Assembly (NCBI RefSeq): GCF_006483445.1
Contig: NZ_PPPT01000016.1
Coordinates: forward strand, 1-44,838
From: Bradyrhizobium guangdongense
GTDB taxonomy: Bacteria > Pseudomonadota > Alphaproteobacteria > Rhizobiales > Xanthobacteraceae
Direction: 5' to 3'
Length of the DNA stretch: 44,838 nucleotides
Positions 34,418 to 42,936 of this stretch are shown piece by piece (within the stretch, counting starts at the first letter, position 1; the number at the start of each line of letters is the position of its first letter). Position numbers and translations under genes: made by a program. The notes under the pieces were generated by a model, which searched no databases, was not told the origin of the DNA, and was given only the letters and a program-made list of their open reading frames with translations.

Positions 34418-34439
34418 GCCCTATTTTTAAGGTGTGAAA

Positions 34440-34470
34440 ACGACCGGCCTCCCACAAAGAGGCCGGTCGT
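34440..34470. terminator. hairpin after the thiolase gene
   Basis: Perfect 12-bp stem (ACGACCGGCCTC at 34440-34451, its complement at 34459-34470) with a 7-base loop. It is preceded by AAAA but not followed by a plus-strand T-run, so as a plus-strand terminator it is imperfect. On the minus strand TTTTC follows it. Confidence 0.65.
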
Positions 34471-34700
34471 CGCTTGTCGAAAGCATGGAATCAGCTTTAG
34501 CAAGAGCGTGTTGCGGGCCTTCGAAACGCGGCAAAAAACGCTGCTTTGGATGCGGCTGCTTGGAAAAGTGGCTGAAAAGCAGGGTTTTTTGTCACAGAGG
34601 GGCAAAAAAGCCCGTAAAATCGCGAGAAAACTGTGCAGAAGGCTCTAGGCCTTCAACGGTTGGTCTAATATGCAACCGGCAACGAATCAGAGGAGACACG

Positions 34701-35003
34701 ATGCCAGCCCAAATGTCCAAGTCGCAACTCATCGAGAAGATTGCGACCGCCACCGAGCTTTCCAAGCGCGACGTCAAGAACGTCATGGAGACGCTCACCG
34801 ACGTCGGCCACAAGGAACTGAAGAAGAACGGCCTGTTCCTGGTGCCGGGCTTCGCCAAGTTCGTCGTCATCAAGAAGCCCGCGACCAAGGCGCGCAAGGG
34901 CACCAACCCGTTCACGGGTGAAGAGATGATGTTCAAGGCCAAGCCGGCCCGCAAGATCGTCCGTGCGCGGCCCGTCAAGGCCGCCAAGGACGCCGTGGCC
35001 TAA
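34701..35003 (+). CDS. HU-family DNA-binding protein, basic-tail variant
   Basis: 100-aa protein with the HU fold: helical start SKSQLIEKIATATELSKRDV, then the DNA-binding arm (KKPATKARKGTNPFTGEEMMFKAKPAR) with the conserved NPFTGE-type tip. The Lys/Arg-rich C-terminus (KIVRARPVKAAKDAVA) extends past the usual 90-residue HU. ATG 34701 has AGAGGAGAC directly upstream. It is followed by a strong terminator and converges with the gene at 35078. Confidence 0.92.
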   Translation: MPAQMSKSQLIEKIATATELSKRDVKNVMETLTDVGHKELKKNGLFLVPGFAKFVVIKKPATKARKGTNPFTGEEMMFKAKPARKIVRARPVKAAKDAVA

Positions 35004-35014
35004 GGGCTAAAAGC

Positions 35015-35052
35015 AAAGGCCCCCTTCGACAAGAAGGGGGCCTTTTGTTTTG
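35015..35052 (+). terminator. rho-independent terminator of the HU-like gene
   Basis: Perfect 12-bp stem: AAAGGCCCCCTT at 35015-35026 and AAGGGGGCCTTT at 35034-35045, with a 7-base loop, followed by TGTTTTG. It lies 11 bp after the HU-like stop codon. Confidence 0.92.
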
Positions 35053-35077
35053 GGTGCCGCGAGGGCGAGCGGAGGGA

Positions 35078-35266
35078 CTAGCCCTTGCGGCGCTTAGGCC
35101 GCGCCGCGACCGGCACGGGCTGCAGCCCATGCGACGGTACGACGTACCGACGCCAGAACTGGACGGCCTTGCGGCGCAGCCGCTGAATGGCCTCCAGGTT
35201 CATCACTGCCTCGAACAATCCGAACATTGCGATCATCAGTAGGGCCTTTATCGTCTCGCTGGTCAT
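35078..35266 (-). CDS. small hypothetical protein, possible single-TM
   Basis: 62-aa reading beginning MTSETIKALLMIAMFGLFEAVM (hydrophobic) and ending in a basic tail (RRKAVQFWRRYVV, AARPKRRKG). AAGGTGG lies upstream of the ATG. Length, composition and position between Lon and HU make it plausible, but I do not recognise the family and it could be spurious. Confidence 0.45.
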   Translation of the reverse strand: MTSETIKALLMIAMFGLFEAVMNLEAIQRLRRKAVQFWRRYVVPSHGLQPVPVAARPKRRKG

Positions 35267-35376
35267 CTCGCCACCTTGCGCAAGCCCCCGCGGCTTGCGC
35301 CCCTGGTTCCCTTACATTCAGAAAACGCCCGGATGGCGCGGACGTCTTTGCTGTGGATCAAGGCCGGCGGAATTAT

Positions 35377-37761
35377 CTATTCCGCCGCCTCGATCTGAGC
35401 CTCGGGCTTGGCCGGCTCGAGCACGGCCGCGACCGCGTCGTCGACGCGCTCCAGCCAGATGAACTCGAGCCTGTCCCGCGCGCTCTTCGGGATGTCGTCG
35501 AAGTCCCGTTTGTTGCGCGCCGGCAGCATCACCCGCGTCAGCCCGGCGGCAGCCGCGGCCACCACCTTCTCCTTGATGCCGCCCACCGGCAGCACGAGGC
35601 CGCGCAGCGAGATCTCGCCGGTCATGGCGGTATCACTGCGAACCGTGCGGTTGGTCAAAAGCGACGTCAACGCCGTGAACATCGCCACACCCGCGCTCGG
35701 TCCGTCCTTCGGGGTCGCGCCCGCCGGGACATGGACGTGGATGTCGCTCTTCTCGAACATCGCAGGATCGATGCCGAGCTGTGTGGCTCTGCTCTTCACG
35801 AGCGTCAGTGCTGCCTGCACGCTCTCGCGCATGACCTCGCCGAGCTGGCCGGTCAGGATCATGTTGCCCCTGCCGGGCACGCGCGTCGCCTCGATGAACA
35901 GGATGTCGCCGCCGACCGGCGTCCAGGCAAGTCCGGTGGCGACACCGGGTACGCTGGTGCGCAGCGCAATCTCGCCCTCGAACCGGGGCTGGCCGAGCAC
36001 GGCCGCCAGGTCCTTTGGCGCGATCGTCACCTTCGCGGCGGTGCCCTCGGCGATCTGCACCGCGGCGTAGCGGAGCACCTTGCCGATCTCGCGCTCGAGG
36101 TTGCGGACGCCGGCTTCCCGCGTATAGCCCTTGACGACCAGGCGCAGCGCCTCCGGCTCGATCTCGGCCTGCTCGGCGGTCAAGCCGTTGGCCTCGAGCT
36201 GCCGCCGCACCAGGTAGCGCTTGGCGATCTCCAGCTTCTCCTCCTCGGTGTAACCTGCGAGGCTGATCAGCTCCATGCGGTCCAGGAGCGGGCCGGGGAT
36301 CTGGTCGAGCATGTTGGCGGTCGCAATGAACACCACGCGCGAGAGGTCGAAGGGCACGCCGAGATAATTGTCCCGGAACGTCCCGTTCTGCTCGGGGTCG
36401 AGCACCTCCAGCATGGCCGCCGAGGGATCGCCCTGCACGCCACGGCCCATCTTGTCGATCTCGTCCAGCATCATCACGCAGTTGCGGGCACCCGCCTTCT
36501 TGATGCCCTGGATGATGTTGCCGGGCAGCGAACCGATATAGGTGCGCCGGTGACCGCGGATCTCGGCCTCGTCATGCACGCCGCCCAGGCTGACGCGCAC
36601 GAAGGGGCGATCCATCGCGCGTGCGATGGATTGTCCGAGCGAGGTCTTGCCGACGCCGGGCGGACCGACAAAGCACAGGATCGGCGCCTTGCCCTGCGGT
36701 GCGAGCTTGCGCACCGCCAGATATTCGATGATCCGGGTCTTGATCTTCTCCAGGCCAAAGTGATCGGCATCGAGAATGCGGCGGGCTTCCTTGATGTCGA
36801 TCGGCTTCTCCTCGGGCAGCGCCCAGGGCAGTTCGATCAGCCAGTCCAGATAGGTGCGGACCATGCCGGATTCGCCGGCCGCCTCGGGCATGCGCTCATA
36901 GCGCCGCAATTCCTTGCGCGCGTGGGCTTCCGCCTCGGGCGGCATCTTGGCCTTGACGATAGCTTCCGTCAGTTCGGCGACCTCGGCCGCCTTGCCGTCA
37001 CCTTCGCCGAGCTGGCGCTGAATGGTGGCCATCTGCTCGCGCAGGATCGCCTCGCGCTGGCGCTCGTCGAACGCCGCCTTGGTCTTCTGCCCGATCTCGT
37101 TGGAGATGCGCAGCACCTCCAGCCGCTCGGCGAGCTGCTTCGACACCTTCTCGACGCGCAGAGCGAGGTCGATCGTCTCCAGGATCTCCTGCTTCTCTTG
37201 CGGCTTGATGTCCATGTAGGAGGTCGCAAGATCGGCCAGCGCGCCGGGCGCGGTGGTGTTCTGGAACATCGCGACCAGCTCGGGCGGCGCCTGCGGCAAC
37301 AGCTCGATCGCCTCGATCGCCTGGCGCTGCAAATTGAGGACGCGCGCCTCGATCTCGGGCGAGGTCGTGGTCGGTTCCGGGATCTGCTGTATCCGCGCGA
37401 CAGGGAACGGCGTCCCCGGCAGGAAATCGAGGATGCGTGCGCGCTGCACGCCCTGGCAGACGATGTGATGCGTGCCGTCGGGCGCGGTGATGTAGCGCAC
37501 GATGTTGGCGATGGTCGCGACACGGTACAGATCGTCCGGACCGGGATCGTCGACCTCGGCGTTGCGCTGCAGGACGATGCCGATCGGCCGCTGCTCGCGC
37601 AGTGCCTGTTGGGCCGCCGCGATCGACTTCGGCCGCGCGATCGCGATCGGCCCGATTGCGCCGGGAAACAGCACCATGTCGCGGACGGCGACCATGATCA
37701 GCGCATCCTCGGGAATCTTGGTTTCGGGGGTCTGGGTATTGTTCATCTGTTCGTTGGCCAT
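35377..37761 (-). CDS. lon: ATP-dependent Lon protease, Hsp20-linked paralogue
   Basis: 794-aa Lon (endopeptidase La). The N-terminal substrate-binding domain is at about 14-210. The AAA module has Walker A GPPGVGKTS, Walker B VMMLDEIDKMG and the sensor region IATANMLDQIPGPLLDRME. The protease domain has catalytic Ser689 in PKDGPSAGVA and Lys732 in GGIKEKVV. ATG 37761 has GAGGT upstream. It follows the Hsp20 gene by 8 bp, so the two form a stress operon. Canonical rhizobial lon sits between clpX and hupB on one strand; here the HU-like gene is convergent, so this is probably a second Lon. Confidence 0.95.
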   Translation of the reverse strand: MANEQMNNTQTPETKIPEDALIMVAVRDMVLFPGAIGPIAIARPKSIAAAQQALREQRPIGIVLQRNAEVDDPGPDDLYRVATIANIVRYITAPDGTHHIVCQGVQRARILDFLPGTPFPVARIQQIPEPTTTSPEIEARVLNLQRQAIEAIELLPQAPPELVAMFQNTTAPGALADLATSYMDIKPQEKQEILETIDLALRVEKVSKQLAERLEVLRISNEIGQKTKAAFDERQREAILREQMATIQRQLGEGDGKAAEVAELTEAIVKAKMPPEAEAHARKELRRYERMPEAAGESGMVRTYLDWLIELPWALPEEKPIDIKEARRILDADHFGLEKIKTRIIEYLAVRKLAPQGKAPILCFVGPPGVGKTSLGQSIARAMDRPFVRVSLGGVHDEAEIRGHRRTYIGSLPGNIIQGIKKAGARNCVMMLDEIDKMGRGVQGDPSAAMLEVLDPEQNGTFRDNYLGVPFDLSRVVFIATANMLDQIPGPLLDRMELISLAGYTEEEKLEIAKRYLVRRQLEANGLTAEQAEIEPEALRLVVKGYTREAGVRNLEREIGKVLRYAAVQIAEGTAAKVTIAPKDLAAVLGQPRFEGEIALRTSVPGVATGLAWTPVGGDILFIEATRVPGRGNMILTGQLGEVMRESVQAALTLVKSRATQLGIDPAMFEKSDIHVHVPAGATPKDGPSAGVAMFTALTSLLTNRTVRSDTAMTGEISLRGLVLPVGGIKEKVVAAAAAGLTRVMLPARNKRDFDDIPKSARDRLEFIWLERVDDAVAAVLEPAKPEAQIEAAE

Positions 37762-37769
37762 GATCGACC

Positions 37770-38156
37770 TCAGGCGGATTTGGCGAGGCGCAGCGCGACG
37801 CAACCGTCCATCACGAAGCGGCTGATGGCGTAGCGCCCGACGGGCAGGGCGATGCGGCGCTCAAAGCGCCCCTGCGGAAGCTCGAGTCGGTGGATCCGGG
37901 CATTGCGCAGCTCCGGCGGCAGGGTGCGATGGCCGCTGATAATCAGCACGCCGTCCTGAATCACCGTCTCGACATTCTCGGGGCCGACGCCGGGTAGGGC
38001 GACGAGGATCAAGAGCTCCCGCTCGGTCTCGAGCACGTCGATCGGCGGCTCCCAGCAGGTGTCCTGGCGGCCAAACTGCTGGCGCATCCGTTCGGCGCGG
38101 TGGAGTTGATCCAGCGCTTCGGACAGCATCCAGTTCAGGGGATTTTTCGTCGACAT
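37770..38156 (-). CDS. Hsp20-family small heat-shock protein
   Basis: 128-aa protein with an alpha-crystallin domain: WEPPIDVLETERELLILVALPGV, then VIQDGVLIISGHR and LELPQGRFERRIALPVGRY. The conserved ACD end (GRYAI) is present. It has a short N-terminal arm and a short C-terminal tail without a clear IxI motif. ATG 38156 begins MSTKNPLNWML; an upstream ATG at 38186 with AAGG at good spacing is a possible alternative. It is the first gene in the operon with lon. Confidence 0.88.
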   Translation of the reverse strand: MSTKNPLNWMLSEALDQLHRAERMRQQFGRQDTCWEPPIDVLETERELLILVALPGVGPENVETVIQDGVLIISGHRTLPPELRNARIHRLELPQGRFERRIALPVGRYAISRFVMDGCVALRLAKSA

Positions 38157-38327
38157 GGGGCAGGCTCTGGGTGGGAAAGCCTGCATATGGTACGCCTTGC
38201 CGGAAAATCCAGCATTGACGGTTCCGGCCGGCATAGCTGACCTGCAGGGGCCGCCACTGGCGCAACAGGCATCTGGCGCCGCGCGGGCCAGGCGCGGCGC
38301 CAACCATTCCCGTCAGGGTGGAAGCAG

Positions 38328-38897
38328 CTACTCAGCCGCCTCGCGATATTCCGCTTCCGCCTCCAGATTGATGACGGAGGTCGCAAGCTGGGTCAGCGTG
38401 TGGTCGGTCGCCTCTTCCTCGTCGAGCGTATCCTGCAGCAGCCGTGCCGCCTCGGGCATGCCGAGCTCCTCGGCCCAGGTGCGCAAGGTGCCGTAACGGG
38501 AGATCTCGTAGTGTTCGACGGCCTGGGCCGCCGCCAGCAGGCCGGCGTCGAGGGCAGGGGCGTTCTTGAAGTCCTTCATGATCTCGGCGCCCTCGTCGGT
38601 AATGCCGTTGATGGCCTCGCAGGGCTTGCCGCGGGCCGGCTTGTCCAGCATCCCGAAGATCTGGTCCAGGCGCTTGACCTGGCCTTGCGTCTCGCGGAGA
38701 TGCTTGTTGAAGGCCGCCGCGAGCTCCTTCGAATGCGCGGCCTTGGCCATCTTGGGCAGCGTCTTGATGATCTTGTTCTCGGCGAAATAAATGTCCTTGA
38801 GTGTTTCCAGGAACAGGTCCTTCAACATCTTCGGCGCCTGACGCGGCCGCCGCGCCGCGGTCTTCCTGGTTGCTCGTTTCTTTGCTCGCTTAGCCAT
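38328..38897 (-). CDS. DUF892 / YciE-YciF ferritin-like protein
   Basis: 189-aa helical protein. A basic N-terminus (MAKRAKKRATRKTAARRP) precedes the ferritin-like domain, which has MLKDLFLETLKDIYFAENKI, HLRETQGQVKRLDQIF, AQAVEHYEISRYGTLRTW and EEEATDHTLTQLA. These are the four helices with acidic/His positions. The family is induced by general stress. ATG 38897 has GAGGAGG directly upstream. The long reading to 40106 on this strand is antisense to marC and rejected. Confidence 0.92.
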   Translation of the reverse strand: MAKRAKKRATRKTAARRPRQAPKMLKDLFLETLKDIYFAENKIIKTLPKMAKAAHSKELAAAFNKHLRETQGQVKRLDQIFGMLDKPARGKPCEAINGITDEGAEIMKDFKNAPALDAGLLAAAQAVEHYEISRYGTLRTWAEELGMPEAARLLQDTLDEEEATDHTLTQLATSVINLEAEAEYREAAE

Positions 38898-39041
38898 GAA
38901 TCCTCCTCTTGAGGTGCGCGGGAAGGCACCCCCTTCCTCAATCCTCACGCGATCAAGATTTTGCGGCGGCAAATGTTCCTCGCGGTCGCCCCGGCGAGCG
39001 GCTAAGGAAGGCGGACGTGCCATTCCAGGACGGCTTCGCGC

Positions 39042-39668
39042 ATGCTCGATTTTGCCCTGTCGGCCTTCGTCACCCTGCTGCTCGTGGTCGACCCCGTCGG
39101 CCTCGCGCCGGCCTTCCTGGCCGCGACCGGCGGCATGGGCGACAAGGACAAGCGTGCGGTTGCACTCCGCGCGCCGCTGATCGCCTCGTCGATCCTGGTC
39201 GTCATTGCGCTGATCGGAAACTGGCTGTTGCGTCAGCTCGGCATCGGCATTCCCGCCTTCGAGATCGCCGGCGGACTGTTGCTGTTCGGCGTGTCCTATC
39301 AGATGATTTTTGGCGACCGGCCGCGCCGCGAGGCGCGCGAGGCCGACAAGGCGCTGTCGGAGCACGCCTCCGACGTCGCCGTGTTTCCACTCGCCATTCC
39401 CATGATGGCCGGCCCCGGCGCGATCGCGACCACGCTCTTGTTGTCGGGCAACGCGGCCGATGCCAGCCGGCTCGCCGTCATCATCGCGATCATCCTCCTC
39501 GTCTGCCTGATCTGCGGCCTTTGTTTCGTCTCCGCGAACCTGATCGCGCGGACATTGGGCCGCACCGGCAATGCCGTGCTCTCGCGCCTGCTCGGCATCC
39601 TGCTCGCGGCCTATTCGGTGCAGTTCGTGATCAACGGCATAGCGGCCGTGCGGGCCAGCCTGTCGTGA
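39042..39668 (+). CDS. MarC-family integral membrane protein
   Basis: 208-aa protein with six hydrophobic segments and family motifs: LLLVVDPVGLAPAFLA near the start, GGLLLFGVSYQM, and FPLAIPMMAGPGAIATTLLL in the middle. MarC (UPF0056) proteins have no established function despite the name (once linked to multiple antibiotic resistance). The start at 39042 has AGGA at somewhat long spacing. It is divergent from DUF892. Confidence 0.9.
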   Translation: MLDFALSAFVTLLLVVDPVGLAPAFLAATGGMGDKDKRAVALRAPLIASSILVVIALIGNWLLRQLGIGIPAFEIAGGLLLFGVSYQMIFGDRPRREAREADKALSEHASDVAVFPLAIPMMAGPGAIATTLLLSGNAADASRLAVIIAIILLVCLICGLCFVSANLIARTLGRTGNAVLSRLLGILLAAYSVQFVINGIAAVRASLS

Positions 39669-39908
39669 CACGGCCTTGTCCGTAGTAAGCTGATTTCGCA
39701 GGATAATTGTCGGCGTCGTCGTGCGGTGGAGTTGGGTGCCCCAACCGCGCATGCTTTCGCTTGCACTGTCGGGAGGCTTTGCGTACTCCGGGTTACAACA
39801 GCGCAAAAAGCGCCCATCGCGAGGATGTCGGTCTCGATGACAACAGACGAGCTTGTCCGCCAGCCCATCGCCGTCCGCGGCATGGCCGAAGCCTGATCGG
39901 GCGTCCCG
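39669..39908. other. 240-bp intergenic region with in-frame leader before the ClC gene
   Basis: No full gene. An ATG at 39825 opens 23 codons in the same frame as the ClC gene and stops at TGA 39894-39896, fifteen bases before the GTG at 39909. It may be a leader reading or the remains of a longer N-terminus. Confidence 0.35.
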
Positions 39909-41720
39909 GTGTTTGCGCGGATCAGACGGCTCGTCGATCGCAAAGGATCGGGCAAGGGATCGGGCAAGGCTTCGAACCGGCTCCTGGTCCGCATTCGCGC
40001 GCTCCTGCGCAGCAACGAATTCTACCTGATCCCGCTTTCGCTCGTGATCGGCACTCTGGCCGGCGCCGTCGTGACGCTGATGGCCGAGATGGCGCAGATC
40101 GCCCACGTCCTGATCTTCGGCATTCCGGTCGATGTCCGGCTATCGGCCAACGCCGTCGTCAGCCCCTGGGCGGCGCTCGCCGCACCCGCGCTGGGCGGGC
40201 TGGCGCTCGGCATCATGGAATGGTCGCGGCGGCGGCTGAAGATCTCCGTCGCCGTCGACCCGATCGAGGCCAATGCGCTGCGCGGCGGCAGCCTGTCGAT
40301 GCGCGACAGCGTCGTGGTGTCGAGCCAGACGCTGATCTCCAACGGTTGCGGGGCCTCCGTGGGCCTCGAGGCCGGCTACACCCAGATCGGCTCGGGCATC
40401 GCGTCGCTGCTCGGCCAGTTCCTCAACCTGCGGCGCACCGACCTTCGCCTCATCGTCGGCTGCGGCGCCGCGGCGGCCATCGCCGCAGCGTTCGGCGCCC
40501 CGATCACCGGCGCGTTCTACGCTTGCGAGCTGATCGTCGGCGTCTACTCCGTCGGCAGCGCCGCGCCGATCCTGGCCGCCTCGCTCGCCGGCGCGCTGAC
40601 CGCGCAATATCTCGGCGGCGCACCTTATTCGCTGGAAGTGCCGAAGGTGGACGCCGTCGGGCTCGAGCAGTATCTGGTGCTGGTCGGGCTTGCGCTGATC
40701 ACCAGCGCCGTCGGCATCGCCGTGATGCGCTCCTCGACGGTGTTCGAGCGGGCGTTCGCCTGGCTGCCGGTCTGGATCAGGCCCGTGTTCGGCGGCTTGA
40801 TCGTCGGCGGCTTCGCGATCCTGACGCCGCAGGTGCTCGCCGCCGGTCACGGCGCGATGGTGCTGGACCTCCACCACAACATGACGATCGCACTGATCGC
40901 CATGATCATCGCCTTGAAGCTGACGGCGTGCCTGGTCTCGCTGGCCTCCGGCTTCCGCGGCGGTCTCTTCTTTGCCTCGCTGTTCGTCGGCAGCCTGATC
41001 GGAAAATTCTTTGCGGCCGTGCTGGCGCTGGCGGCTCCGGGTTTTGCGATCGACCCGCTGGTCGCGATGCTGACCGGCATGGCGACGCTCGGGGTTGCCA
41101 TCGTCGGCGGCCCCTTGACGATGTCGTTCCTGGTGCTGGAGATGACCCGCAATGTCGACGTCACCGCGGTGGTGCTGGCGGGCTGCATCGTCACCTCGAT
41201 CTGCGTCCGCTTCATGTTCGGCCATTCGTTCTCGACCTGGCGCCTGCATCTGCGCGGCGAGACCATCCGCAGCGCCAACGACGTCGGCTGGCTGCGCAAC
41301 CTGACCGTGGAGCGGTTGATGCGTGGCGATGTCGGCAAGGTGCCGTCGACCACGACGATCGCGGCGACGCGGCGCGAGTTCGTGCTGGGCTCGCGACCCG
41401 GCATCGTCGTCGTCAACAATGCGGACGAATATGTCGGCCTCGTCATGCTGCCGGATCTGTTCTCCAGCGATCTCGACACCATCGCCGACGACATCCAGGT
41501 GATCGAGCTCGCGCGCTACACCGACATTGTCCTGCTGCCGGAAATGAACGTGAAGAGCGCGATGGCCGTTTTCGACGAGGCGGAGGCGGAAATGCTGGCG
41601 GTAGTCGAGTCCGCCGACAGCCGCAAGGTGGTCGGCTTCCTCAACGAATCCTTTGCCCGGCGCCGCTATGTCGAGGAGATCGACAAGGCCACCCGCGGCG
41701 TGCTCGGTGCGCTGTCCTAG
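39909..41720 (+). CDS. ClC-family chloride channel/antiporter with CBS-like tail
   Basis: 603-aa protein with about ten hydrophobic segments and a cytoplasmic tail. The gating-glutamate motif reads GLEAGYTQIGSG where typical ClC has GREGP, so the Glu is kept but its neighbours differ. The GSGIP-type selectivity segment is not recognisable. GCGAAAAIAAAFGAPITGAFYACE is the family helix. The tail from about 470 (VERLMRGDVGKVP to EIDKATRGV) is CBS-like. Start GTG 39909 is the first start after an in-frame TGA at 39894, with a weak ribosome-binding site. Confidence 0.88.
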   Translation: MFARIRRLVDRKGSGKGSGKASNRLLVRIRALLRSNEFYLIPLSLVIGTLAGAVVTLMAEMAQIAHVLIFGIPVDVRLSANAVVSPWAALAAPALGGLALGIMEWSRRRLKISVAVDPIEANALRGGSLSMRDSVVVSSQTLISNGCGASVGLEAGYTQIGSGIASLLGQFLNLRRTDLRLIVGCGAAAAIAAAFGAPITGAFYACELIVGVYSVGSAAPILAASLAGALTAQYLGGAPYSLEVPKVDAVGLEQYLVLVGLALITSAVGIAVMRSSTVFERAFAWLPVWIRPVFGGLIVGGFAILTPQVLAAGHGAMVLDLHHNMTIALIAMIIALKLTACLVSLASGFRGGLFFASLFVGSLIGKFFAAVLALAAPGFAIDPLVAMLTGMATLGVAIVGGPLTMSFLVLEMTRNVDVTAVVLAGCIVTSICVRFMFGHSFSTWRLHLRGETIRSANDVGWLRNLTVERLMRGDVGKVPSTTTIAATRREFVLGSRPGIVVVNNADEYVGLVMLPDLFSSDLDTIADDIQVIELARYTDIVLLPEMNVKSAMAVFDEAEAEMLAVVESADSRKVVGFLNESFARRRYVEEIDKATRGVLGALS

Positions 41721-41818
41721 AGCCCATGTTTCGGCGGTCGCCGTTCGCCAGATCGCGAAAAGTTCCGCCCCTGCGCAAATGTCGCAGGTGGTTGACGTTC
41801 ATCAACCAGACAGGTGTC

Positions 41819-42271
41819 ATGCGCTATCAGGTTCGGACGTCCATGGAGATGCAGCAGATGTCGATGCGCAGGAGATTGCCCCTTCCGGCCGGCCGGATTG
41901 CCGCCCTGGCCGCGTTCGCCGGCCTCGTCCTCGTCACCGCCGGCTCGCCGTCGATCGCGGCTTCCGGCCCGTCGGCGCCGAAGGTTACCTCCGCGGCTAC
42001 CGCCTCCTCTGATGCCACCGACTTCAGCGCCGCCCGCCGTCGCTACTACCGACGCGGCCCGAGCGCGGCCGGCCTTGCGATCTTTGGCGCGGGAATGGGC
42101 CTGATCGCCGGCGCGATCGCCGAGAGCCGCCGGCAGGAGTACTACGAGAACCGCTATTATTATGGTGGCGGTCCCGGCTACTACGGCGGCCCCGGCTATT
42201 ATGGCGGTGGACCGTATTATGGTGGCGGACCCTACTACGGCCGGCCGCGATATTACTATCAGCCGTACTAG
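41819..42271 (+). CDS. Gly/Tyr-rich exported protein
   Basis: 150-aa reading. A hydrophobic signal (RIAALAAFAGLVLVTAGSP) is followed by a short linker and a glycine-zipper-like segment (AGLAIFGAGMGLIAGAIAE). The C-terminus consists of YYGGGP-type repeats (GYYGGP, PYYGGG, PYYGRP). Such tails occur in envelope-exposed rhizobial proteins of unknown function. The true start may be ATG 41858 (GGAG 8 bp upstream) rather than 41819. Confidence 0.65.
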   Translation: MRYQVRTSMEMQQMSMRRRLPLPAGRIAALAAFAGLVLVTAGSPSIAASGPSAPKVTSAATASSDATDFSAARRRYYRRGPSAAGLAIFGAGMGLIAGAIAESRRQEYYENRYYYGGGPGYYGGPGYYGGGPYYGGGPYYGRPRYYYQPY

Positions 42272-42290
42272 CCAATGCGCCTCGTGCGCC

Positions 42291-42378
42291 GTAGCCCGGA
42301 TGGAGCGAAAGCGTAATCCGGGGCGGTCGATCCGCGGGGTATGATTCCCGGATTTCGCTTGCGCTCCATCCGGGCTAC
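42291..42378. repeat. intergenic palindromic repeat between genes
   Basis: Left arm GTAGCCCGGATGGAGCG...TAATCCGGGG (42291-42323) faces TCCCGGATTTCGCTTGCGCT...GGGCTAC (42346-42378). The outer 17 bases match perfectly in complement. It resembles dispersed palindromic elements known from Bradyrhizobium-like genomes and lies between convergent genes. Confidence 0.85.
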
Positions 42379-42395
42379 CCACGCGCGAGAGGCCG

Positions 42396-42638
42396 TTACG
42401 GCGCCGCGACCACCATCGCCACGATCCGCCGGACCAGCGGCAGGACCATCAGCAGGGTGGGGAACGCGACGAGCCAGGACAGGCCCCAGGCGACCGGCCA
42501 GGTCGACAGGAATTCCGGCGTGGCGCCCAGGCTCTTCAGTGTCGAGATGACGGACACGACCGCCGTCATCAGCACGGACAGCACCAAGGGCATGACGACC
42601 GATGCATATCGCGCCGGCAACTTTCGGAAGAGAGGCAT
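42396..42638 (-). CDS. DUF2798 family small membrane protein
   Basis: 80-aa protein with two hydrophobic segments (VVMPLVLSVLMTAVVSVIST and AWGLSWLVAFPTLLMVLPLV) separated by KSLGATPEF, and the closing basic/hydrophobic VRRIVAMVV typical of DUF2798. No function is known. ATG 42638 with GAGAAGA upstream is preferred; the reading to 42728 is longer but poorly supported. Two TCACGTGA palindromes lie upstream. Confidence 0.8.
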   Translation of the reverse strand: MPLFRKLPARYASVVMPLVLSVLMTAVVSVISTLKSLGATPEFLSTWPVAWGLSWLVAFPTLLMVLPLVRRIVAMVVAAP

Positions 42639-42667
42639 TGAGTCTTCTCGGGGGATGAACAGGTCGA

Positions 42668-42732
42668 TCACGTGAACTTCGACAACGAGCAACGCTCCCG
42701 ACCATGTCGGTTGAATGCGTTGCTTCACGTGA
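42668..42732. promoter_or_regulatory. pair of TCACGTGA palindromes upstream of DUF2798
   Basis: The 8-bp palindrome TCACGTGA occurs at 42668-42675 and again at 42725-42732, with centres 57 bp apart. Both are upstream of the minus-strand DUF2798 start. Possibly operator half-sites, or chance. Confidence 0.25.
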
Positions 42733-42936
42733 GACGCTTACGGCGCTGTTGCCAGCGGCGCGTGTTCCATAGCGGCGCGCTATCGGCGGTGCAAGCCGAA
42801 ACCAGCCGCAACGGTTAGGATCGTTCAAGAACGACATTTTGCGAAAGGAGCTGCCATTCCGGCGGCAATTTTCGGCTAAAACTTCAGCACTTTGGCGCGC
42901 GCCCGCGAATAGACTTCGACCGGTCGATCCGATTGA

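Noticed and set aside
35227..37833. 868-aa plus-strand reading opposite lon
   Set aside because: Shadow; low-complexity His/Asp/Arg composition with no domain.
38898..40106. Minus-strand extension of DUF892
   Set aside because: Antisense to marC; the ribosome-binding site at 38897 defines the true start.
39707..41818. Plus-strand long reading overlapping the ClC gene
   Set aside because: Out-of-frame shadow with Arg-rich composition; only its end (the Gly/Tyr-rich protein) is real.
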